From: Streptomyces spinosisporus
Lineage (GTDB): Bacteria; Actinomycetota; Actinomycetes; Streptomycetales; Streptomycetaceae
Reading direction: 5' to 3'
Assembly (NCBI RefSeq): GCF_022698145.1
Contig: NZ_JALDAX010000012.1
Location: forward strand, 1 to 64,000
Length of the DNA stretch: 64,000 nt
Of this stretch, positions 8,188 through 16,627 are shown one piece after another. A model generated the notes under the pieces. It made no database searches. It was not told the DNA's origin and saw only the letters and a list, made by a program, of their open reading frames with translations. A program made the translations under genes and the position numbers. How positions within the stretch are numbered: the first letter of the stretch is position 1; each line of letters starts with the position of its first letter.

Positions 8188-8535
8188 ATGAGCGACACTG
8201 TGCCCGAGCCCACGAAGGGTCATGCGCCGGCGCCCACGGCAGAGGATGCGCCGGCCGAGGCCGAACCCCTCGTCGAGGCCGACCACGACCCCGCGGCCGA
8301 CCACGATCCCGAGGCCGACCACGACCCCGCGGCCCCCGCTCCGCTGAACATCCCCCGCACCCCGACCGGCAACGCCGAGGTCGACGCCGGGCTGGAACGG
8401 CTCGGTGACGCCGACCACCTCACCACTGACGGACACATCGAGGTGTACGAGGATGTACACCGGGGGCTGCGCGACACGCTCACCGCGCTCGACGCCCGCC
8501 CGGGACCTCCGGCGCCCCCGCCCTCGTACCGATAG
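8188..8535 (+). CDS. Small acidic protein upstream of tlyA, unknown function
   Basis: 115 aa. The first half is low complexity: Pro/Glu/Ala-rich, then four near-copies of a DHDPAA unit (about residues 31-50). The second half is more ordered (GNAEVDAGLERLGDADHL, then a helix VYEDVHRGLRDTLTALDA). I recognise no domain. It lies 31 bp upstream of tlyA in the same direction and is probably co-transcribed with it. The start has no ribosome binding site but a TAGCGT hexamer 6 nt upstream. No function can be assigned. Confidence 0.75.
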   Translation: MSDTVPEPTKGHAPAPTAEDAPAEAEPLVEADHDPAADHDPEADHDPAAPAPLNIPRTPTGNAEVDAGLERLGDADHLTTDGHIEVYEDVHRGLRDTLTALDARPGPPAPPPSYR

Positions 8536-8566
8536 CCGTCGTACCAACACAGGAGCTGAACCGAAC

Positions 8567-9382
8567 GTGGCAGGAGTCGCACGCCGTCGTCTGGACGCGG
8601 AGCTGGTCCGCCGCAAGCTGGCGCGTTCGCGCGAGCACGCCAGCCAGCTGATCGCGGCCGGGCGGGTGACCGTCGGCAAGACCGTCGCGACCAAGCCCGC
8701 CACCCAGGTGGAGACGGCGGCGGCCATCGTCGTCTCCGGCGACGACAACGATCCCGACTACGTCTCCCGGGGCGGCCACAAACTCGCGGGCGCGCTGGAG
8801 GCCTTCGTGCCGCGGGGACTCGTCGTCGAGGGACGACGGGCGCTCGACGCCGGCGCCTCCACCGGCGGCTTCACGGACGTACTGCTGCGGGCGGGGGCGG
8901 CCCACGTCGTCGCCGTGGACGTCGGATACGGACAACTCGCCTGGACTCTGCGCAGCGATGAACGCGTCACCGTCAAGGACCGTACGAACGTACGCGAGTT
9001 GACGCTCGAAGCGATCGATGGGGAGCCTGTGGATCTAGTCGTGGGGGATCTGTCCTTCATCCCGCTCGGCCTGGTACTGCCTGCCTTGGTGCGGTGCGTG
9101 AAACCGGACGCCGACCTGGTGATGATGGTCAAGCCGCAGTTCGAAGTGGGGAAGGAACGGCTCGGCAGCGGGGGTGTCGTACGGAGTCCGCAACTGCGGG
9201 CGGAGGCCGTGTGCCACGTGGCCCACAAGGCGTGGGACCTCGGGCTCGGGGTGAACGGTGTCACCGCCAGCCCCCTGCCCGGACCGTCCGGGAATGTCGA
9301 GTACTTTCTCTGGCTGCGGGCCGGGGCACCCGAACTGGACCCGGCCGACGTAGACCGTGCAGTGGCGGAGGGGCCGCGTTGA
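8567..9382 (+). CDS. tlyA: TlyA family rRNA 2'-O-methyltransferase
   Basis: 271 aa, the length of mycobacterial TlyA. Residues 1-65 form an S4 RNA-binding domain (RRRLDAELVRRKLARSREHA); the rest is an FtsJ-type methyltransferase with SAM loop DAGASTGGFTDVLL and the K-D-K catalytic series in GGHKLAGAL, VGDLSFIPLG and MVKPQFEVGKE. In mycobacteria the enzyme methylates cytidines in 16S and 23S rRNA and confers capreomycin sensitivity; this function is inferred here. GTG 8567 has AGGAG 11 nt upstream. It overlaps nadK by 4 bp, the conserved actinobacterial order tlyA-nadK-recN. Confidence 0.95.
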   Translation: MAGVARRRLDAELVRRKLARSREHASQLIAAGRVTVGKTVATKPATQVETAAAIVVSGDDNDPDYVSRGGHKLAGALEAFVPRGLVVEGRRALDAGASTGGFTDVLLRAGAAHVVAVDVGYGQLAWTLRSDERVTVKDRTNVRELTLEAIDGEPVDLVVGDLSFIPLGLVLPALVRCVKPDADLVMMVKPQFEVGKERLGSGGVVRSPQLRAEAVCHVAHKAWDLGLGVNGVTASPLPGPSGNVEYFLWLRAGAPELDPADVDRAVAEGPR

Positions 9383-10284
9383 CACAGAACCGAGCTCGTA
9401 CTGTTTTCCTGCTCGCCCACACCGGGCGGCCCGCGGCCATCCGCAGCGCAGAACTGGTCGTGAAGGGCCTGCTGCGCGAGGGCATCGGCGTGCGCGTCCT
9501 GGAGTACGAGGCACGCGACCTGCCGCTGCCCGAGGAAGTGGAGCTGGTCGAGGAGGCCACACCGCAGTGCCTCGACGGCTGCGAGCTGCTGATCGTGCTC
9601 GGCGGCGACGGCACGCTGCTGCGCGGCGCCGAGTTCGCCCGGGCCTCGGGAGTGCCGATGCTCGGCGTCAACCTCGGGCGGGTCGGGTTCCTCGCCGAGG
9701 CCGAGCGGGACGACCTCGACAAGGTCGTCGACCGGGTGGTGACGAAGGCGTACGAGGTCGAGGAGCGGATGACCGTCGACGTCGTCGTCCACCGCAACGG
9801 CGACATCGTGCACACCGACTGGGCGCTGAACGAGGCGGCCGTGCAGAAGGTGTCCGCCGAGAAACTGCTCGAGGTCGTGCTGGAGATCGACGGGCGGCCG
9901 GTCACCGGGTTCGGCTGCGACGGGATCGTGCTGTCGACGCCGACCGGGTCCACGGCGTACGCCTTCTCCGCGGGCGGGCCGGTGGTGTGGCCCGAGGTCG
10001 AGGCGCTGCTCATGGTGCCGATCTCGGCGCACGCGCTGTTCGCGAAGCCGCTGGTCACGTCGCCGGACTCGGTGCTCGCGGTGGAGGTGCTGCCGCACAT
10101 TCCGCCGGGGGTGCTGTGGTGCGACGGGCGGCGGACCGTCGATCTGCCGCCCGGGGCGCGGGTCGAGGTGCGGCGGGGTGCCGTGCCGGTGCGCCTCGCC
10201 CGGCTGCACCACGCGTCGTTCACCGACCGGCTCGTGGCGAAGTTCGCGCTGCCGGTCTCCGGATGGCGGGGGGCGCCCCATTAA
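9379..10284 (+). CDS. nadK: NAD kinase
   Basis: 301 aa. Phosphorylates NAD+ to NADP+. GGDGT at about residues 75-79 and the NE motif in LNEAAVQK are the family signatures, followed by the TPTGSTAYAFSAGGP loop that shapes the active site. The start codon is a TTG that overlaps the tlyA stop as TTGA, with GGAGGGG about 8 nt upstream; no ATG or GTG fits as well. Translationally coupled to tlyA. Length and motifs are complete. Confidence 0.95.
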   Translation: MTQNRARTVFLLAHTGRPAAIRSAELVVKGLLREGIGVRVLEYEARDLPLPEEVELVEEATPQCLDGCELLIVLGGDGTLLRGAEFARASGVPMLGVNLGRVGFLAEAERDDLDKVVDRVVTKAYEVEERMTVDVVVHRNGDIVHTDWALNEAAVQKVSAEKLLEVVLEIDGRPVTGFGCDGIVLSTPTGSTAYAFSAGGPVVWPEVEALLMVPISAHALFAKPLVTSPDSVLAVEVLPHIPPGVLWCDGRRTVDLPPGARVEVRRGAVPVRLARLHHASFTDRLVAKFALPVSGWRGAPH

Positions 10285-10414
10285 GAGGTACCCGGAGGCG
10301 TTGCACTCGGGTGGGTGACAATGTGCCGTCCTTGTGCATTCGTCACCTGCACCTTCACACAACCGGGACGGGGGCCGTCGCACTTCCCGGTACTGACCTC
10401 GTAAGGTCGTAGCC

Positions 10415-12145
10415 GTGCTGGAAGAGATGCGGATACGGTCACTCGGAGTCATCGACGACGCGGTCGTCGAGCTGTCGCCCGGGTTCACGGCCGTCACCGG
10501 TGAGACCGGTGCGGGCAAGACCATGGTGGTCACCAGTCTCGGGCTGCTGCTGGGCGGGCGGGCCGATGCCGCGCTCGTGCGGATCGGGGCCGACAAGGCC
10601 GTGGTGGAGGGGCGGATCGCGCCTCCCGAGGGCTCCTCGGCCGTCGTACGCGCGGAGGAGGCCGGGGCCGAACTCGACGACGGGGCGCTGCTGATCAGCC
10701 GTACGGTTTCCGCCGAGGGACGCTCCCGGGCCCATCTGGGCGGGCGCAGTGTGCCCGTCGGAATGCTGGCGGAACTGGCCGACGAACTGGTGGCCGTGCA
10801 CGGGCAGACCGATCAGCAGGGGCTGTTGAAGCTGTCCCGGCAGCGGCAGGCGCTCGACCGGTACGCCGGGGACGCCGTGGCCGGGCCGCTGGCGAAGTAC
10901 GGCGAGGCGTACCGGCGGCTGAGGGCGGTCTCCACCGAGCTGGAGGAGATCGTCACGCGCGCGCGTGAGCGGGCCCAGGAGGCCGACATGCTGCGCTACG
11001 GGCTCGACGAGATCGCCGGTGTGGAGCCGCGGGCCGGCGAGGACGTGGAGCTCGCCGAGGAGGCGGAGCGGCTCGGGCACGCCGAGGCGCTGTCCTCGGC
11101 GGCCACGGCCGCGCACGCCGCCCTCGCGGGCAATCCGGAGGACCCCGAGGGCATCGACGCCACCATGCTCGTCGCGGGCGCCCAGCGGGCGCTGGACGCG
11201 GTGCGGTCCTACGATCCGGCGCTGGCGGCGCTGGCCGACCGCATCGGCGAGATCGGCATCCTGCTGGGCGATGTCGCGGGGGAGTTGGCGGGGTACGCCG
11301 ACGACCTGGACGCGGATCCCTTGCGCCTTGCGGCGGTTGAGGAGCGGCGTGCCGCACTCACCGCGCTGACCCGGAAGTACGGCGAGGACGTCGCCTCGGT
11401 GCTGGCGTGGGCCGAGCAGGGGGCCGCGCGGCTGACGCAACTGGACGGCGACGACGAGCGGATCGGCGAACTGACCGCCGAGCGGGACGCGCTGCGCAGC
11501 GAACTGGGCGGACTGGCGCAGGCGTTGACGGACGCCCGGTCGGAGGCGGCCGAGCGGTTCGCCGCCGCCGTGACCGCGGAGCTGGCCTCGCTCGCCATGC
11601 CGCACGCGCGCGTGTCGTTCGAGATCCGGCAGACCGAGGACCCGGAGGGCGTGGAGGTCGGCGGCCGTCCCGTCGCCTACGGGCCGTCCGGCGCCGACGA
11701 GGTCGAGCTGCTGCTCGCGCCGCATCCGGGAGCGCCGCCGCGGCCCATCGCCAAGGGTGCCTCCGGCGGTGAGCTGTCCCGCGTGATGCTCGCCGTCGAG
11801 GTCGTGTTCGCGGGTACGGACCCGGTGCCGACGTATCTCTTCGACGAGGTGGACGCCGGCGTCGGCGGCAAGGCGGCGGTCGAGATCGGCCGCCGGCTCG
11901 CGCGGCTGGCGAAGACCGCACAGGTCGTGGTCGTCACGCACCTGCCGCAGGTGGCGGCCTTCGCCGACCGGCAGTTGCTGGTGGAGAAGCGCAACGACGG
12001 GTCGGTGACCCGCTCCGGCGTGAAGGTCCTGGAGGGTGAGGACCGGGTCCGGGAGCTCTCGCGCATGCTGGCCGGCCAGGAGGACTCCGAGACGGCCCGG
12101 GCGCATGCGGAGGAGCTGCTGGCCACGGCCAGGGCGGACGGATAG
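10415..12145 (+). CDS. recN: DNA repair protein RecN
   Basis: 576 aa, SMC-like ATPase of double-strand break repair. Walker A is GETGAGKT (residues 29-36), Walker B lies in YLFDEVDAGVGG (about 470), the ABC-type signature is GGELSRVMLA, and the Glu/Ala/Arg-rich middle (about 160-380) is the coiled coil. GTG 10415 is preceded by TAAGGT 7 nt upstream, which could be either a weak Shine-Dalgarno or the -10 of a leaderless promoter. ATG 10427 is an alternative start. It follows nadK after 130 bp and so may have its own promoter. Confidence 0.95.
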   Translation: MLEEMRIRSLGVIDDAVVELSPGFTAVTGETGAGKTMVVTSLGLLLGGRADAALVRIGADKAVVEGRIAPPEGSSAVVRAEEAGAELDDGALLISRTVSAEGRSRAHLGGRSVPVGMLAELADELVAVHGQTDQQGLLKLSRQRQALDRYAGDAVAGPLAKYGEAYRRLRAVSTELEEIVTRARERAQEADMLRYGLDEIAGVEPRAGEDVELAEEAERLGHAEALSSAATAAHAALAGNPEDPEGIDATMLVAGAQRALDAVRSYDPALAALADRIGEIGILLGDVAGELAGYADDLDADPLRLAAVEERRAALTALTRKYGEDVASVLAWAEQGAARLTQLDGDDERIGELTAERDALRSELGGLAQALTDARSEAAERFAAAVTAELASLAMPHARVSFEIRQTEDPEGVEVGGRPVAYGPSGADEVELLLAPHPGAPPRPIAKGASGGELSRVMLAVEVVFAGTDPVPTYLFDEVDAGVGGKAAVEIGRRLARLAKTAQVVVVTHLPQVAAFADRQLLVEKRNDGSVTRSGVKVLEGEDRVRELSRMLAGQEDSETARAHAEELLATARADG

Positions 12146-12178
12146 CGCCCGCGGGGGCGGGGGCCGGGCGTCGCCCTT

Positions 12179-12184
12179 TAGGGT
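12179..12184 (+). promoter_or_regulatory. -10 element (TAGGGT) of a probable leaderless promoter
   Basis: TAGGGT stands exactly 6 nt before the ATG at 12191, and there is no Shine-Dalgarno sequence. This fits a transcript that begins at the start codon. No clear -35 seen. Confidence 0.45.
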
Positions 12185-12190
12185 GGCCCG

Positions 12191-12958
12191 ATGGTCAACC
12201 GTGCTCGTAGGACAAGGTTGTTCGCACTGGCCGCTGGACTCACCCGTGCCGGGATCGCCGGGCTGCGTGCCAAGGCGCCCGGCGGGCGCGGGCGTTGGGA
12301 GCGGACGAACTACGCAGGCCGGACCGTGGAGTTGTACGCCGGGCCCGCGGCCGCGGTGGGCGCGGCCGTCGGGGCCGGGCGGGTGCGGCCCGTCGCCGGA
12401 TTCGCCGTGCTCGCGGCCGGGCTCTGCGGGGCCTACGACGATGTGGCCGGGGCCGGTGACGATCGGCGCGGGTTCCGCGACCATCTCCTGGCGCTGCGGG
12501 ACGGCGAGATCACCAGCGGGACGGTGAAGCTGTTCGGGATCTCCGCAGCGGGACTGGTCGCGGGCGCGCTGCTCAAGGAGCGGGCCGTGGACAAGGTGCT
12601 CGCGGGCGTCGTGATCGCCGGAGCGGCCCACTTCGTGAACCTCGTGGACGTACGCCCGGGACGGGCCGCCGCCGCGGTCCTCGCGCTCGGAACCCCCGGA
12701 CTGCTGCGCTCCGGCCCCGGCGCGGAGTTCGCCGCCGCCACGACGGGCGCCGCCGCAGCCGTCCTGCCCGATGACGTCGGTGAGCGCGCAATGCTCGGCG
12801 ACACGGGAGCACACGCACTGGGCGCGGCCCTGGGCACTGCGGTCGTGGCGGGCAACACACGCGCCGGGCTCCTGGCGCATGCCGCGGCTCTGGTCGCCGC
12901 GGCGGTGTACGGCGAGAAGGTGACTGAGGCGGCGCGGGCGTGGGGTGGCCGGGTGTGA
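12191..12958 (+). CDS. MraY/WecA-like polyprenyl-phosphate glycosyl-1-phosphate transferase homologue
   Basis: 255 aa, very hydrophobic with about 7-8 membrane segments. Three motifs match the MraY/WecA/TagO superfamily in the right order: an Asp pair in CGAYDDVAG, HFVNLVDVRPGRA (cf. the N-x-x-D loop), and AMLGDTGAHALGA (cf. GDTGS). It is shorter than typical MraY (about 350 aa) and its motifs are altered, so the donor sugar and even activity are uncertain. A role in cell-envelope polymer synthesis is likely, helped by the glycosyltransferase downstream. Confidence 0.65.
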   Translation: MVNRARRTRLFALAAGLTRAGIAGLRAKAPGGRGRWERTNYAGRTVELYAGPAAAVGAAVGAGRVRPVAGFAVLAAGLCGAYDDVAGAGDDRRGFRDHLLALRDGEITSGTVKLFGISAAGLVAGALLKERAVDKVLAGVVIAGAAHFVNLVDVRPGRAAAAVLALGTPGLLRSGPGAEFAAATTGAAAAVLPDDVGERAMLGDTGAHALGAALGTAVVAGNTRAGLLAHAAALVAAAVYGEKVTEAARAWGGRV

Positions 12959-13630
12959 GGCGGGCGGTCGTCCGGCGGGATCTCTTCGGGCGGACAGCGA
13001 CGCCTGGCGGCGTGCACGGGGGCTGCTGACCTGCGGTCGCGGGTGCGGAACTCGCCGCGGTAGCGACTGCGTCGCCGTGGCCGTCTGCAGCGATGAGGTG
13101 GCTGGGTGGCGAGGGCGTGAGGTGGGCGGTTGTCCGGCGGGCGAGGTGCGGCGGCGGGCGGCGTGGGCTGGGATCTGTTGGGCGCGGAAATGGGGGCGCG
13201 GCCGTCGTGGCCTGGGCCATAGGCGTGCCGGGTTTCTTGCGTACGTGCGACTCGGTCGCCGTGGTCGTCTGCCGCGATGGGTGGTTGACGTGGCGAGGGC
13301 GTGGGGTGGGTGGTTGTTCGATGGGGGGCGAGGCGCTCGGCGGTGTGCGTCCGGAGCGCGCGTGCACGTGGGCGCGCGAAGGGCGCACTTCTTCCAGTGG
13401 TCGGATGCATCCGTGGCACCCACTGCCCCGAGGAGCCCCCTGCTCACTCGTGTGAGTGACCAACCCCACCGTCGCGCGGCCCGCGCATCGGGTTCGCGTT
13501 GTCGGAACACCCGGGCGGGCTGGCATCCTTGAGGCAGTACGTGGAGGAAGCCGCGCGGTACACCCCCTCCGCTCGTTCCTTCTGTACTTTCTTCGTGACC
13601 GCCCGAAGCCGAACCAGGAGCCCCGGCCAC
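12959..13630 (+). repeat. Gene-free 670-bp stretch with degenerate repeat copies
   Basis: No convincing gene. Two diverged copies of an about 80-bp element lie at 13064-13142 and 13249-13330, both reading GTCGCCGTGG, then CGTCTGC, GGCGAGGGCGTG and GGTGG. A third partial copy at about 12936-12995 shares GGCGGTCGTCCGGCGGGATCT with the region after copy one. A 16-bp inverted repeat (TCACTC, 4-nt gap, GAGTGA) sits at 13444-13459. Open frames here are GC-biased noise without family resemblance. Confidence 0.65.
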
Positions 13631-14767
13631 GTGAGCCACGTGAGCAGCCACTCACCGCACGGCCAGTTGCCGCTGCGCACCGTGCAGGTGCTGGGCGGTG
13701 GCAACGCCGGCAGCAGCGCGCATGTGCGCTCGCTCGCGTCGGGACTGGTCGCGCGGGGCGTGCGGGTCACGGTGTGCGCCCCCGTCGAGGCCGAGCACAC
13801 CTACGACTTCACGGGCGCCGGCGCCGACCATGCGCACGTGCCGCGCAGCAGCGACCCGGGAACCGTAACCCTGCTGCGCGCGGCCTGCGCCGAGGCCGAC
13901 CTGGTCCATGCGCACGGCCTGCACGCCTCCTTCCGCGCCGCGCTCGCGCTCAGCGGCCGGCGCACCCCGCTCGTCGTCACGTTGCACGACCGCGCCCACG
14001 CCGAAGGAGCCCGCGCCCATCTGCTGCGCCTCCTGGAGCGGCGGGTCGTGAAGGCGGCCACCGTGGTGCTCGGCGTCACCTCGGACCTGGTGGACCACGC
14101 TCGCCGCAGCGGGGCACGGGACGCGCGGCTCGCCGCCCTCACCCTGCCGCCCGCGCGCCGCACCGCGGAGCCGGAGGACCCCGAGCGCCCCGGCCTCAAG
14201 CTGCGGGCCGAACTCGGCGCCACCGGCCGCCCGTTGCTGCTGGCCGTCGGCTCCCTCGACCGGCACCGGGGCTACGACACCCTGCTGGACGCCACGCGCG
14301 CGTGGCGGCGCCTGGACCCCGTGCCGCTCGTCGTGATCGCGGGCGAGGGGCCGCTGCGGGGCGTGCTGCAGCGCCGTATCGAGAACGAGGGCCTGCCGGT
14401 GCGCCTGTTGGGGCGGCGGGACGACGCGGCCGAACTGCTCGCGGCCGCCGACCTCGCGCTGCTGCCCAGCAGTTGGGAGTCGCGCTCCGTGCTCGCCCAG
14501 GAGGCCCTGCACGCGCGCGTGCCGCTCGTCGCGTCCCGCGTCGGCGGCATCCCCGAACTCGTCGGCGACGGCGCCGAACTCGTCCCGTACGCAGACGCGG
14601 AGGCCCTCGCCACCGCCGTCACCGCGCTCCTCGACGACCCCGGGCGCCGCGAGGAACTCAAGGCCAAGGGCGCCCGGCAGGCCGCCACCTGGCCGACCGA
14701 GGACGAGACGGTCGCGCAAGTGCTGAGCATCTACGACGAGTTGACCCAGCCCCGGCCGCTCGCCTAG
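13631..14767 (+). CDS. Family-4 glycosyltransferase (GT-B fold)
   Basis: 378 aa. The N-terminal half holds the GT4 acceptor-side pattern GGGNAGSSAHVRSLASGL with DLVHAHGLHA; the C-terminal half has LAVGSLDRHRGYDTLL, the GEGPLRGVLQ loop and the EX7E motif (ESRSVLAQE) that binds the nucleotide sugar. Retaining enzyme; donor and acceptor unknown, probably an envelope glycan or small glycoside. GTG 13631 has AGGAG 10 nt upstream; the frame is open further back to 13499 without homology. The stop codon lies inside a 20-bp tandem repeat. Confidence 0.88.
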   Translation: MSHVSSHSPHGQLPLRTVQVLGGGNAGSSAHVRSLASGLVARGVRVTVCAPVEAEHTYDFTGAGADHAHVPRSSDPGTVTLLRAACAEADLVHAHGLHASFRAALALSGRRTPLVVTLHDRAHAEGARAHLLRLLERRVVKAATVVLGVTSDLVDHARRSGARDARLAALTLPPARRTAEPEDPERPGLKLRAELGATGRPLLLAVGSLDRHRGYDTLLDATRAWRRLDPVPLVVIAGEGPLRGVLQRRIENEGLPVRLLGRRDDAAELLAAADLALLPSSWESRSVLAQEALHARVPLVASRVGGIPELVGDGAELVPYADAEALATAVTALLDDPGRREELKAKGARQAATWPTEDETVAQVLSIYDELTQPRPLA

Positions 14768-14827
14768 CTCCCCGGCCGCTCGCCTAGCTCCCCGGCCGCT
14801 CGCCTGACTCCCCGGCCGCTCACCCAG
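14747..14827 (+). repeat. Four tandem copies of a 20-bp unit
   Basis: Units of CTCCCCGGCCGCTCGCCTAG repeat with a 20-bp period; CCCGGCCGCT begins at 14751, 14771, 14791 and 14811. The first copy codes for the last residues and stop of the glycosyltransferase. Later copies lie beyond the stop and carry small changes (TAG to TGA, CGCCT to CACCC). The pattern looks like slippage or unequal recombination at the gene's 3' end. Confidence 0.85.
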
Positions 14828-14845
14828 CTCACCTCTCGGCTCCCC

Positions 14846-16549
14846 TCACGGCACATGCCTGCGCGCCCGCAGGGCCAGGCTCAACGCCAGTACCGTCTGC
14901 GGGTCGTCGAGGTCCGTGCCGAGCAACTCGCCGATCCGGGCGAGGCGGTTGTAGAGGGTCTGCCGGTTGAGGTGGAGCTCGCGGGCCGTCTCCGCCTTGC
15001 GGCCCGCGTGCGCCAAGTACGTCTCCAGGGTGGGCAGCAGAGGCGGTTTGGAACGGTCGTCGTGGTCGCGCAGCGGGCCGATCGCACGGTCCACGAAGGC
15101 CGCCAGGTCCGGGTGGTCGCGCAGCCGCCACAGCAGCAGGTCGATGTCCAGGCGGCGGGCGTCGTACCAGAGGCGGTCCGACAGGCCCTGCGCCGCCGTC
15201 GCCGTCTCCGCCGCGTGTCTGAGCCCCGCGGAGGCCGCCGCCCAGCCGCCCGCCACCCCGACCACCACCGGCGGCCGCGCCCCGGGCCGGTGCATCCCGG
15301 CCCGCTCCACGCCCGCCCGCAGCGCCGCCGCGACCCGGTCCGCGACCGCCGCACGCTCCGACTCCGACCGCAGGCCCAGCAGGACGAGCACACGGCCCTC
15401 GACCGGCCGTACACCGAGCAGGACCGGTACCCCGACGGACGCGAGCTCCTCGGAGACCGCCCGCGCCAGCACCGCCCAGCCTCCGCCGCGCTCGAACTCG
15501 CCCGCGCGCGAGGCACCCCCGGCCGGGGCGAGGGCGTCACCCAGCCGCATCACGACCGGCAGCAGCGGGCTGCTGCCCGGCTTGAAGCCCAGCACGCGCG
15601 CCTGCGCGGGCGCGTCCTGCGCGGTGATACGGCCCTCGGCGAGATCGGTGAGGAAGTCGCCGCGGCCCCGCGCCGCCAGCTCCTCCTCCTGCCGCGCCTG
15701 CATCAGCACGACCGCCAGGATGCCCGCGGCCCGCTCGGCGGCCATGCGGTGCACGGGCACGAGCGGCGCCCGTACGGGCAGCAGGACCAGCCGGGCCCGC
15801 ACCGAACCGGTGCCGGGCCCGCCGCCCGGCACATCCACCAGGACCGACCCGGACGGCGGTGGCACGTCCTTGTGCTGGCCGCGCAGCCCCTCCCACACCT
15901 GCAGTGGGTCCGCCCCCTCGGGCCCGGCGCCGGCGGCGTACAGCAGCTGCCCGTCCGTCGTCTCCAGAAAGACCGGGTTGCCGCTGAAGTCGCCCAGGAT
16001 GCCGAGCACTTGGGGCACTCCTCCGCCACCGAGCAGGGCCTCGGTGCAGCGCCGGTGCACCTCCTCCGCCTGCTGCAGCAGCGCGTAGTGACCGTTGACG
16101 ATCTCGGTGTGGATCTCCTCCGTGACCGTCACGAAGGGCACCTCGCGGTGCAGTTGGACCAGGGGGAGCCCGGCCGAGCGGGCTGTGTCGACGAGCGCGG
16201 CGGGCAGGCGCGTGAAGCGCGGGCCGAGCTCGACCACGAGGGCCGCGATGCCGCGTTCGGCCAGGGTGCGCACGAACGCCCGCTGGTCGGCCGGGCGGGT
16301 GCCGAGCCCGTACCCCGTGGTCAGCAGCAGCTCGCCGCCCTTCAGCAGCGAGGCGATGTTCGGCACCTCGCCCGCGTGCACCCAGCGCACGGTGCGCTGC
16401 AGCCGGTCCTCGCCCGCGAGGACCTCCGGCAGCCCGCTGCGCAGACCGGGCAGCTCCAGCGCCCGCCGAACGGTGATACCGGCGCCGCCCCGGCCGTCGA
16501 ACCCGCCGTCCCTGCCCCTGTCCGTGCCGCTTTCCGTGCCGCTGTCCAT
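14846..16549 (-). CDS. PucR family transcriptional regulator
   Basis: 567 aa. An N-terminal PucR (purine catabolism regulator-like) domain spans about residues 25-145 (LPGLRSGLPEVLAGEDRL, then GGELLLTTGYGLG). A central GGDEF-like/CdaR region follows, and the C-terminal helix-turn-helix is ARELHLNRQTLYNRLARIGELL at about 515-545. Members activate purine, amino acid or other catabolic genes in response to a metabolite. It is divergent from the LLM oxidoreductase at 16628 with 78 bp between, so that gene is a possible target. Residues 1-15 are a Gly/Ser/Asp repeat. Confidence 0.92.
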   Translation of the reverse strand: MDSGTESGTDRGRDGGFDGRGGAGITVRRALELPGLRSGLPEVLAGEDRLQRTVRWVHAGEVPNIASLLKGGELLLTTGYGLGTRPADQRAFVRTLAERGIAALVVELGPRFTRLPAALVDTARSAGLPLVQLHREVPFVTVTEEIHTEIVNGHYALLQQAEEVHRRCTEALLGGGGVPQVLGILGDFSGNPVFLETTDGQLLYAAGAGPEGADPLQVWEGLRGQHKDVPPPSGSVLVDVPGGGPGTGSVRARLVLLPVRAPLVPVHRMAAERAAGILAVVLMQARQEEELAARGRGDFLTDLAEGRITAQDAPAQARVLGFKPGSSPLLPVVMRLGDALAPAGGASRAGEFERGGGWAVLARAVSEELASVGVPVLLGVRPVEGRVLVLLGLRSESERAAVADRVAAALRAGVERAGMHRPGARPPVVVGVAGGWAAASAGLRHAAETATAAQGLSDRLWYDARRLDIDLLLWRLRDHPDLAAFVDRAIGPLRDHDDRSKPPLLPTLETYLAHAGRKAETARELHLNRQTLYNRLARIGELLGTDLDDPQTVLALSLALRARRHVP

Positions 16550-16627
16550 AGCCGGACGCTACCTGCGCCGATGCCTCCAGGACACCTCCGGGCGATTACG
16601 GCGCAGGCCGTCGGGTAGCGGATCGAC

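Noticed and set aside
12433..13655. Minus-strand frames of 328-360 aa across the recN-glycosyltransferase gap
   Set aside because: Pro/Arg/Thr/His-rich composition typical of antisense noise in high-GC DNA, overlapping a well supported plus-strand gene and repeats.
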